Shown one piece after another: positions 43,419 to 49,863 of a stretch of DNA of 50,663 bases. The stretch is from positions 1-50,663 of the IMG/VR virus record IMGVR_UViG_3300032579_000827. One strand, 5' to 3'. The notes beneath the pieces were generated by a model. That model saw only the letters and a list, made by a program, of their open reading frames with translations, searched no databases and was not told the origin of the DNA. The stretch's first letter is position 1; each line of letters opens with the position of its first letter. The position numbers and the translations under genes are program-made. Source of the stretch: a virus.

Positions 43419-44450
43419 ATGGCACTAAGTCTTAAAGAAATACAAGCAAAACTACTGGCACAACAAGCCAATAAAGACCGAGCAAAGAATGGCGGTGGCG
43501 ACAATTCGATTTATCCTTTCTGGAATAATCCAGATGGTTCAAGCGCTACTCTTAGATTCTTACCAGACGGCGATGAATCAAACGATTTTTTCTGGTGTGA
43601 ACGCTTAATCATTAAATTACCATTTCCTGGTGTAAAAGGCGATCCTATTGGAAGACCTGTCGATGTTCAAGTTCCGTGCACAGATATGTGGAAAGCAGGC
43701 TCTTGTCCAATTACAGCAGAAATTCGTCCATGGTGGAAAGACAAGAGCCTCGAAGACATGGCTCGGAAGTATTACAAAAAGAAGAGCTATCTGTTCCAAG
43801 GCTTTGTTCCATCAAACCCTAATAAGGATGATCAGGAACCGGAAAATCCGATCCGTAGATTTATCATCAATCCATCAGTGTTTGATGTTATTAAATCAAT
43901 CCTTATGGATCAAGATCTCGAAAATAGTCCTACTGATTTCGACCACGGACGTGATTTCTACCTTATCAAGACTACTAAAGGCGGTTATGCAAACTATGCA
44001 TCAAGCAAGTGGGCTATGAAGGAGCGTGCTCTATCAGAAATAGAAACTGCTGCTATGAATACTCATGGATTATGGAACCTAAGTAGTTTTCTGCCTAAAA
44101 AACCAGATGAAGCACATCTAAATGCTATAATGGAACTATTCCAAGCTAGCGTTGATCAAGAACTATATGATCTTGATAAATGGGGCCAATTTTACCGTCC
44201 AACTAGCATGCGTAATGACACCACAAGTAGTGACGCAGATGCAACAGTTGTATCAACAAAAACAACTGTTGCCATGACAGGTAATTCAATACTGAATAAA
44301 GTTCAGGCAAAACCCTCAACTGATGATACTCCACCATGGGAAGATCAGTCACAAGCTACACAATCTGTAACTACACAAGTTGAAAAACCCCGCATGCAAA
44401 CTCCTGATGATATTATTGCTGCAATACGCAAGCGTCAGCAAGGAAAGTAA
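43419..44450 (+). CDS. gp32: Single-stranded DNA-binding protein gp32
   Basis: The 343-residue protein has the T4 gp32 layout: basic N-terminus for cooperativity ('MALSLKEIQAKLLAQQANKD'), an OB core with 'IYPFWNNPDGSSATLRFLPD' and 'RRFIINPSVFDVIKSILMD', a Cys-containing segment 'VPCTDMWKAGSCPI' where T4 holds zinc, and an acidic, flexible C-terminus for partner binding. It coats ssDNA in replication, recombination and repair. A strong hairpin follows, then uvsX. Confidence 0.93.
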   Translation: MALSLKEIQAKLLAQQANKDRAKNGGGDNSIYPFWNNPDGSSATLRFLPDGDESNDFFWCERLIIKLPFPGVKGDPIGRPVDVQVPCTDMWKAGSCPITAEIRPWWKDKSLEDMARKYYKKKSYLFQGFVPSNPNKDDQEPENPIRRFIINPSVFDVIKSILMDQDLENSPTDFDHGRDFYLIKTTKGGYANYASSKWAMKERALSEIETAAMNTHGLWNLSSFLPKKPDEAHLNAIMELFQASVDQELYDLDKWGQFYRPTSMRNDTTSSDADATVVSTKTTVAMTGNSILNKVQAKPSTDDTPPWEDQSQATQSVTTQVEKPRMQTPDDIIAAIRKRQQGK

Positions 44451-44462
44451 GCTACATCATAA

Positions 44463-44494
44463 AATTGTAACGAGGGTTATCCCTCGTTACAATT
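44463..44494 (+). terminator. 14-bp hairpin between gp32 and uvsX
   Basis: AATTGTAACGAGGG pairs perfectly with CCCTCGTTACAATT around a TTAT loop. There is no T run after it, so it may be a weak terminator or an mRNA stabiliser that separates gp32 from uvsX expression. Confidence 0.62.
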
Positions 44495-44536
44495 GTGACA
44501 TCAAAAAACATCATCATTATAGCATTGGAGACACAC

Positions 44537-44773
44537 ATGCGTCCTTTTGACATCTCAAAATTTAGAAAAGATCTGACAAAAAGTATTCCAGGTATTTCTG
44601 TTGGATTTAATGATCCAAAACACTGGGTAGATTCGGGTAATTATGCACTAAATTATGCAATATCTGGTAACTTTAGGAATGGAATCCCATTAGGCAAGGT
44701 TACGATGTTTGCTGGTCAGAGTGGTTGTTTGCCTGCATCAGCCAAGGTTCGTATACAATATAAATTGAAATAA
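44537..44773 (+). CDS. uvsX: UvsX recombinase, N-terminal extein + very short N-intein 1
   Basis: First of three parts of a fractured recA/uvsX gene. Residues 1-63 ('MRPFDISKFRKDLTKSIPGI' to 'VTMFAGQSG') are the recombinase N-terminus up to the middle of Walker A. Residue 64 is the intein Cys1 of 'CLPASAKVRIQYKLK', a 15-residue N-intein with block A only, then a stop. The partner C-intein (123 residues) opens the 45970 gene, whose extein begins 'SGKSYI'; splicing restores GQSGSGKS. ATG 44537 is preceded by GGAG at the right distance. N-inteins this short are known as atypical split inteins. Confidence 0.9.
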   Translation: MRPFDISKFRKDLTKSIPGISVGFNDPKHWVDSGNYALNYAISGNFRNGIPLGKVTMFAGQSGCLPASAKVRIQYKLK

Positions 44774-44780
44774 TATTTTA

Positions 44781-44853
44781 CCTGTTTGTCCAGCATAATA
44801 ATAAATACTATGTAAAAATAATACTAGGAAACATAATATGTTGAACAAACAGG
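44781..44853 (+). promoter_or_regulatory. Start-sequestering hairpin with internal late promoter before homing endonuclease 1
   Basis: CCTGTTTGTCCAGCATA (44781-44797) pairs with TATGTTGAACAAACAGG (44837-44853), 17 positions with one mismatch and one G-U pair. The second arm includes the ATG (44838). The loop holds late core AATAAATA (44800-44807) with predicted start near 44813, so only late-initiated RNA lacks the first arm and exposes AGGA and the ATG. Confidence 0.78.
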
Positions 44854-45980
44854 CTAAAAGATTTATGAAACGGAAATCAGTTATTGCAATATTAGGAAAT
44901 ATTGCATTAACTGATTTACAGATAACTAGATTAAATGCAGTATTTAAAGACCGAACTTGCAAGTCATTAGAAACGTGGCATATAACTATAGCAACTTTTA
45001 TAAAATATGATTTAATAAATTATGTTGGAAGGTTACGTAGATTGATGAAAATACCAACTGATCGATCAAATGTTTCTGCGTTTTTACGGTATGGCAAGAA
45101 AAATTTTGAAAAAATTAAGCACGAACAGGACACCAGGCGTAGCAAACATTTTAAAAATACTGTAAAATATTGGACAGATTTAGGATTTGATATAGCAGCG
45201 GCTAATGACAAAGTTAAAGAGATACAACTTGAGAGGAACAAAAAATCAGTTGAAAAAACACGTGGCAAGAACATTTATACACATAGATCGATTGAATACT
45301 GGTTACGTAAGGGATTGACTGAATCTGATGCAGCCGAGCAAGTGCGTAGAGTTCAAACCACTAATGGATTAAAATTTTATACTGAAAAATACGGGAAAGA
45401 ACGCGGGAAGATTTTATTTGAGAATAGAATTAAATCGTGGCTAGATACATTACAATCTAAAAGTACTGAAGAAATTTCTCTTATAAATCGTAAAAAATCA
45501 TTATCAATTGATGGATATATACTTAGGGGATATTCAGAGGATGATGCGATTACAGCATACAGCGATATGTGCGAACGAATGCGACAAATCAATAGGTCTC
45601 CATTTTCAAATATATCGCATAAGCTTTTTTTAACTCTTCGAGAAAAACTCAAAGGAACATGTTATTTTAAGCCAACTACACACGAAGCATTGATAGGCGG
45701 ATTTAGAGTAGATTTCTATCATCTTGAATCAAAAACAGTCATTGAATTCTACGGAGATTATTGGCATAGAAATCCATTGTTTTTTTCAGCAGATTTTTTT
45801 ACACATGGTTACTGTTCGAAAGAAAAATGGACAACAGACGCAACTAGAGCAACAAAAATTAAAGAAGATACATCTCACGTGTCTAAATTACTCATAATTT
45901 GGGAAAATGAATATAGACAACAACCTGATGTAGTTGTTACAACCTTGTTAGAAAGTATAGGAAAAAATTATGTTTATTGA
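44838..45980 (+). CDS. Free-standing homing endonuclease 1 (Vsr/EDxHD-like) inside split intein 1
   Basis: The 380-residue protein has repeated helical DNA-recognition modules ('YWTDLGFDIAAANDKVKEIQ' near 111, 'YWLRKGLTESDAAEQVRRVQ' near 153, 'YILRGYSEDDAITAYSDM' near 228) and a C-terminal nuclease 'GGFRVDFYH' ... 'VIEFYGDYWHRNP', the core of the Vsr-like family to which phage homing endonuclease I-Bth0305I belongs. It would cut intein-free uvsX so that repair copies the split intein and this gene. Its 3' end overlaps the second uvsX part by 11 bases. Expression appears restricted to late transcripts by the upstream hairpin. Confidence 0.88.
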   Translation: MLNKQAKRFMKRKSVIAILGNIALTDLQITRLNAVFKDRTCKSLETWHITIATFIKYDLINYVGRLRRLMKIPTDRSNVSAFLRYGKKNFEKIKHEQDTRRSKHFKNTVKYWTDLGFDIAAANDKVKEIQLERNKKSVEKTRGKNIYTHRSIEYWLRKGLTESDAAEQVRRVQTTNGLKFYTEKYGKERGKILFENRIKSWLDTLQSKSTEEISLINRKKSLSIDGYILRGYSEDDAITAYSDMCERMRQINRSPFSNISHKLFLTLREKLKGTCYFKPTTHEALIGGFRVDFYHLESKTVIEFYGDYWHRNPLFFSADFFTHGYCSKEKWTTDATRATKIKEDTSHVSKLLIIWENEYRQQPDVVVTTLLESIGKNYVY

Positions 45981-47088
45981 GCAGGAAGTTACTATAGAAC
46001 TATTAAAAAACATGGTCGCTAGTAATAATTACCATATTGAAATAGATACACCCGATGGTTATCAACCGATAGGTCAATGGTTTGATAAGGGCAAATTACA
46101 AATGGTTTCAATAATTACGGAATCACACACTACATCATGTGCATATACCCATCTTCTACAATTAGATTCAGAAGATTGGGTATTAGCTGGAGAAGTGAAT
46201 GTAGGCGATGTTTTATTAACTACAAGCGGACCGCAAACTGTTATTGCAACTACAGACATAGATGATCAAGAATGTTTTGATTTCGAAGTCCTACATGATA
46301 ACCACCGTTACTGGGGAGATGGATTTTCTAGTCATAATTCTGGTAAATCTTATATCTGTTCTGGTAATATGGTTCGGAATGCACAGCAACAAGGTATATT
46401 TGTTGTCTTAATTGATACAGAAAACGCATTAGATGAAAAGTGGTTAAAACCTCTTGGCGTTGATACTGATCCGGATAAGCTTTTCAAAGTCAACCTAGCT
46501 ATGATTGACGATGTTGCTAAAACTATTACCGGTTATATGGCATGGTACAAAGACCTGGCTCCTGAAGAACGCAAGAAGACTCTTTTTGTACTTGATAGTC
46601 TTGGCATGTTGCTAACACCTACCGATGTAAACCAATTTGAAGCAGGCGACCTCAAAGGAGACATGGGACGTAAACCACGGGCGCTGGCTGCACTAGTACG
46701 CAACTGCGTGAACATGTTCGGCGAGTATGATGTAGGCATGGTTGTGACTAATCATAGTTATCAATCACAAGACATGTTTGATCCAGATGACAAAATTTCA
46801 GGCGGTTGTTTAACAGCCGGACACAAAATCTGGATGGCAGACGGTTCATCAAAGAATATTGAAGATATTCGGCAAGGGGATGTTGTTGTGACATTAGATG
46901 GTGATATTGATGTTTCAGAAACTTTTACATTTGATGACAAAGAAGTAATCGAAATTGAATTAGAAACTGGTGAAATAATTCAGGCCACTAACGAACATAA
47001 GTTTTCAACGCAACAGTCTAATAATCAATTAGTATGGAAAACTGTAGCGGAATTGTACGTAAATGATGAAATCCTACAACTTGTTTAA
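45970..47088 (+). CDS. uvsX: UvsX middle part: C-intein 1 + central extein + N-intein 2
   Basis: Residues 1-123 are the C-intein of the first split intein, ending 'DNHRYWGDGFSSHN' (block F/G, Asn as last residue). Residues 124-279 are the central recombinase: 'SGKSYICSGNMVRNAQQQG' (second half of Walker A), 'FVVLIDTENALDEKW', 'TLFVLDSLGMLLTP' (Walker B) and 'DPDDKISGG'. Residues 280-372 are a second N-intein ('CLTAGHKIWMADGSSKNIED', block B 'ATNEHKF'), 93 residues long. The protein thus carries a splicing half at both ends. AGGA precedes ATG 45970, inside the endonuclease gene end. Confidence 0.93.
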   Translation: MFIEQEVTIELLKNMVASNNYHIEIDTPDGYQPIGQWFDKGKLQMVSIITESHTTSCAYTHLLQLDSEDWVLAGEVNVGDVLLTTSGPQTVIATTDIDDQECFDFEVLHDNHRYWGDGFSSHNSGKSYICSGNMVRNAQQQGIFVVLIDTENALDEKWLKPLGVDTDPDKLFKVNLAMIDDVAKTITGYMAWYKDLAPEERKKTLFVLDSLGMLLTPTDVNQFEAGDLKGDMGRKPRALAALVRNCVNMFGEYDVGMVVTNHSYQSQDMFDPDDKISGGCLTAGHKIWMADGSSKNIEDIRQGDVVVTLDGDIDVSETFTFDDKEVIEIELETGEIIQATNEHKFSTQQSNNQLVWKTVAELYVNDEILQLV

Positions 47089-47098
47089 CTAATAATCC

Positions 47099-47150
47099 TT
47101 GCCCTCCAGTAATTTGCTAAATATACCGTACACAAATTACTGGAGGGCAA
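47099..47150 (+). promoter_or_regulatory. RBS-sequestering hairpin with internal late promoter before homing endonuclease 2
   Basis: TTGCCCTCCAGTAATTTG (47099-47116) is perfectly complementary to CAAATTACTGGAGGGCAA (47133-47150), 18 bp, hiding the GGAGGG ribosome-binding site of the gene that starts at 47156. The loop holds late core CTAAATA (47117-47123) with predicted start near 47129. Late-initiated RNA lacks the first arm and is free to be translated. Confidence 0.85.
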
Positions 47151-47155
47151 ACCAC

Positions 47156-48151
47156 ATGAAACCATGTGTTGAATGCGGAAAAATGATAAGAAAAAAAGAT
47201 AGTATAATGACTATACAATATGTATGTTCATCATTGTGCAAAAACAACAGAAAGTTAAAACAGCCTAAAAAAATCAGTCAAACTTCGGCTGAATATTGGC
47301 TAAAAAAAGGATTGTCATTGCAGGAATCGCAAGAAAAAATATCTCAACTTCAGAAATCTCGAAGTCCGCGTAGCGTTGATTATTGGATAAAGAAGGGATA
47401 CACTATGGAAAATGCTACCAAGCAAGTTTCTATAGTGCAACATGCTAATAGTCAACTGAGATTAGAAAAATATGATACGGTTGAAAGAAAACGTAGATCT
47501 CCATTTTGCAAAGAATATTGGATGGAACATGGAATGAGTGAGGATGAGGCTAAATCATACATTATGCAACGCTCTGATAATATGTCTTTGCAATATTTTA
47601 TATCAAAATTTGGAGAAACTGAAGGAACTTTGAAATATAATGCTCTATGTGAATCTAGAAAAATAAATTATACACTAGATGGGTATATTAACAATCATGG
47701 AGAAGTAGCAGGACGAAAGTTATGGTCTAAAAAATTTAAAAATAGACATAATTCAGAAAAGGCAAATAACTTTTTTCTAGAATTAAGCAATATATTTGCT
47801 GGCTGCAAAATTTATAGTGCCTGCAATGAAAATGGTGAATATGGAATTTTAGATTCAAATTTTAATTGTTATTATTTTTTCGATTTTGTTGTCCCAGAAT
47901 TTAATCTTTGTGTTGAATTTTATGGAGACTATTGGCATTGTAATCCAAAAAAATATAATTCTGAATACTTACATAAACAAACAAATTTAACAGCACAAGA
48001 AATATGGGACAGAGATAAAAACAAACAACAGTGTATGTTGAATACCAGAGGGTATCATACTATAGTAGTTTGGGAATCAGATAACATGCTAGAATCAATT
48101 AAAATGGTAAAGGAGTATATCAAAAATGTCGCTACAAAAAATCAAAATTAA
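47156..48151 (+). CDS. Free-standing homing endonuclease 2 (Vsr/EDxHD-like) inside split intein 2
   Basis: The 331-residue protein starts with a zinc-finger-like 'CVECGKMIRKK' ... 'CSSLCKNN', then helical modules 'YWLKKGLSLQESQEKISQLQ' and 'YWIKKGYTMENATKQVSIVQ' like those of endonuclease 1, and a nuclease core 'FFDFVVPEFNLCVEFYGDYW' followed by HCNP. ATG 47156 (not the earlier TTG frame start) is fixed by GGAGGG just upstream. The two endonucleases are clearly the same family but diverged, consistent with separate target specificities for the two intein sites. It overlaps the last uvsX part by 26 bases. Confidence 0.88.
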   Translation: MKPCVECGKMIRKKDSIMTIQYVCSSLCKNNRKLKQPKKISQTSAEYWLKKGLSLQESQEKISQLQKSRSPRSVDYWIKKGYTMENATKQVSIVQHANSQLRLEKYDTVERKRRSPFCKEYWMEHGMSEDEAKSYIMQRSDNMSLQYFISKFGETEGTLKYNALCESRKINYTLDGYINNHGEVAGRKLWSKKFKNRHNSEKANNFFLELSNIFAGCKIYSACNENGEYGILDSNFNCYYFFDFVVPEFNLCVEFYGDYWHCNPKKYNSEYLHKQTNLTAQEIWDRDKNKQQCMLNTRGYHTIVVWESDNMLESIKMVKEYIKNVATKNQN

Positions 48152-48653
48152 AAGTAAAAAAAATATAGGTATCAAAAAAGTATATGATATATCAGTGCCC
48201 GATGCGCATCATTATCTATTAGATAGCGGCGTAGTCAGCCATAACTCGGGTTTCATTTATGCATCATCAATTGTTGTAGCTATGCAAAAGCGCAAGCTTA
48301 AAGAAGACGAAGATGGTAAAAAGGTTACAGATGTTCGTGGTATTCGTGCTGCATGCAAAATTATGAAGACTAGATATAACAAGCCGTTTGAAAACGTTGA
48401 AATAAAAATCCCTTGGGATACAGGTATGGATCCTTATAGTGGTCTCATTGACCTTTTTGAGAAGAAAGGTGTCTTAGTAAAAGATAGTACAAAACTAAAA
48501 TATGTTGACAACTCAGGTAAAGAACACAAATATTTTCGTTCAGCTATACCTACGTCACTTCTAGATCAAATCATGAATGAGTGGGATGAAAGCAAACTAT
48601 TACAAACACAAGACAGTCTAGACAATGATACGGTAACTGATATAGGAGAATAA
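48126..48653 (+). CDS. uvsX: UvsX C-terminal part: C-intein 2 + C-terminal extein
   Basis: Residues 1-40 ('MSLQKIKIKSKKNIGIKKVY' to 'SGVVSHN') are a classical short C-intein ending in His-Asn; residue 41 is the +1 Ser of 'SGFIYASSIVVAMQKRK', the recombinase segment that follows the GG loop. The last 135 residues complete the ATPase core and C-terminus. With the other parts, mature UvsX would have 63 + 156 + 135 = 354 residues (T4 UvsX: 391). AAAGGAG lies 10 bases before the ATG. Confidence 0.92.
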   Translation: MSLQKIKIKSKKNIGIKKVYDISVPDAHHYLLDSGVVSHNSGFIYASSIVVAMQKRKLKEDEDGKKVTDVRGIRAACKIMKTRYNKPFENVEIKIPWDTGMDPYSGLIDLFEKKGVLVKDSTKLKYVDNSGKEHKYFRSAIPTSLLDQIMNEWDESKLLQTQDSLDNDTVTDIGE

Positions 48654-48654
48654 C

Positions 48655-48894
48655 ATGGAAATTTCTGAACACGTACTATTGGAAACTTGGGAGCTATTTT
48701 CAGATTTTGTACCACCTGGTAAGAAAAATGATGCTGCTGTTCGGTTTCTTAAAATCTTTATAGATGCAGATATAGATCTTGATGACCTAGAAGAATTAAG
48801 GGAAGAAGATGAGCATTTGGACTACGCACTAGATGAACTGGCAAGTAGCCTCGATGAAGGATATGAAGATGAACCTGAATACGAAGAAGAATAA
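48655..48894 (+). CDS. Small acidic protein downstream of uvsX
   Basis: The 79-residue protein ('MEISEHVLLETWELFSDFVP') is highly acidic at its end (Glu/Asp clusters) and helical. It follows the uvsX stop by one base, so it is co-expressed with the recombinase. I do not recognise a family; a role with the recombination proteins is inferred from position only. Confidence 0.68.
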   Translation: MEISEHVLLETWELFSDFVPPGKKNDAAVRFLKIFIDADIDLDDLEELREEDEHLDYALDELASSLDEGYEDEPEYEEE

Positions 48895-49378
48895 ATTTAA
48901 AGATCGTTTAATGCGCACAGCTATAAACGAAAACACAAGCACTACAACGGAGTTGTCTACAGACAACTCCGTTGTTGAAGAACACGATAAACTATCCGTT
49001 GATCCTGTGCTAAATCAACAAGACGCTGACGATTCTATGTTGATTCAAAATATTCACATCGAAAATGATGTTCCAAAATTTGAAACCAAACAAGAAACAC
49101 TAGAATCATTAATTAAGCGTAAAACGATAAAATTACCAAAACCTGAAAATGAACCAAATGAAGATGTACCAGAAACACCTGTGCACACATCATATGCAGA
49201 AGCTTTATCTCAGGCATTTGTGTTAACTGATCATGATTTACGTAAATTAATAGTCGAAGTAGAGCATGCAGTTGCTAGAAAAGATCCAAATGAAGTGGTG
49301 TGGCTGCAACTTCAACTGCAAGCAAAAACATTGCTGTTACTCAAAGCCTTAGATTGGAAATTGTGGAAAACTTTATAA
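48869..49378 (+). CDS. Hypothetical protein between uvsX and uvsY
   Basis: The 169-residue protein is acidic and flexible in its first 100 residues; the last 50 ('VLTDHDLRKLIVEVEHAVAR', 'LQLQAKTLLLLKALDWKLWK') form a helical domain. The frame is open from 48833, but ATG 48869 has AAGGA 7 bases upstream and is preferred; it overlaps the previous gene by 26 bases. An inverted repeat (GGAGTTGTC / GACAACTCC near 48950-48971) lies inside the gene. Function unknown. Confidence 0.62.
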   Translation: MNLNTKKNKFKDRLMRTAINENTSTTTELSTDNSVVEEHDKLSVDPVLNQQDADDSMLIQNIHIENDVPKFETKQETLESLIKRKTIKLPKPENEPNEDVPETPVHTSYAEALSQAFVLTDHDLRKLIVEVEHAVARKDPNEVVWLQLQLQAKTLLLLKALDWKLWKTL

Positions 49379-49393
49379 TAGATATGTGTTTTA

Positions 49394-49861
49394 ATGTGGT
49401 ATAATCGTATAGTAGAAAATCTAGCTGAAATTCCTTCGGCAATTGATTACTATAATAGCGAACTTGATTCAGCTAAAAATGAACCTAAAATATCTGGTAA
49501 ACTGGAAAAAAATTCGCAAGAATTATCGGGTATCACCTCGCACAGGTTTGGGCAGCTTCAGGAAATAGAAGCTATCCTAAAACATCTTAATATCAAATAT
49601 GACAAAATGCGAAGCGATCATTATAGAAAATATCTAGAAAGATACCAGCGTGATTTAACTGATCGCAGTATAGAAAAATACATTGATGGCGAGGACGATA
49701 TTGTCAGCATGAATATGATTATTAATGAAGTAGGCCTAGTAAGAAACAAATACCTAGCCCTTATGAAGGGACTAGAAATTAAAAATTGGCAAATATCAAA
49801 CATTGTTCGACTACGAGTAGTTGGCATGGAAGATGCTAATCTTGATACAAAAGGTGGCTAA
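49394..49861 (+). CDS. uvsY: Recombination mediator protein UvsY
   Basis: The 155-residue protein has 'YRKYLERYQRDLTDRSIEKY' followed by a YIDGE-like stretch, and 'IINEVGLVRNKYLALMKGLE', 'WQISNIVRLRVVGMEDA', matching UvsY of cyanophage-type T4-like phages. UvsY loads UvsX onto gp32-coated ssDNA. It is followed 2 bases later by uvsW. Confidence 0.84.
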   Translation: MWYNRIVENLAEIPSAIDYYNSELDSAKNEPKISGKLEKNSQELSGITSHRFGQLQEIEAILKHLNIKYDKMRSDHYRKYLERYQRDLTDRSIEKYIDGEDDIVSMNMIINEVGLVRNKYLALMKGLEIKNWQISNIVRLRVVGMEDANLDTKGG

Positions 49862-49863
49862 CA

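Noticed and set aside
44495-44536. Longer start (TTG 44495) for the first uvsX part
   Set aside because: That start lies at the base of the 14-bp hairpin and has no ribosome-binding site; ATG 44537 with GGAG fits UvsX N-termini.
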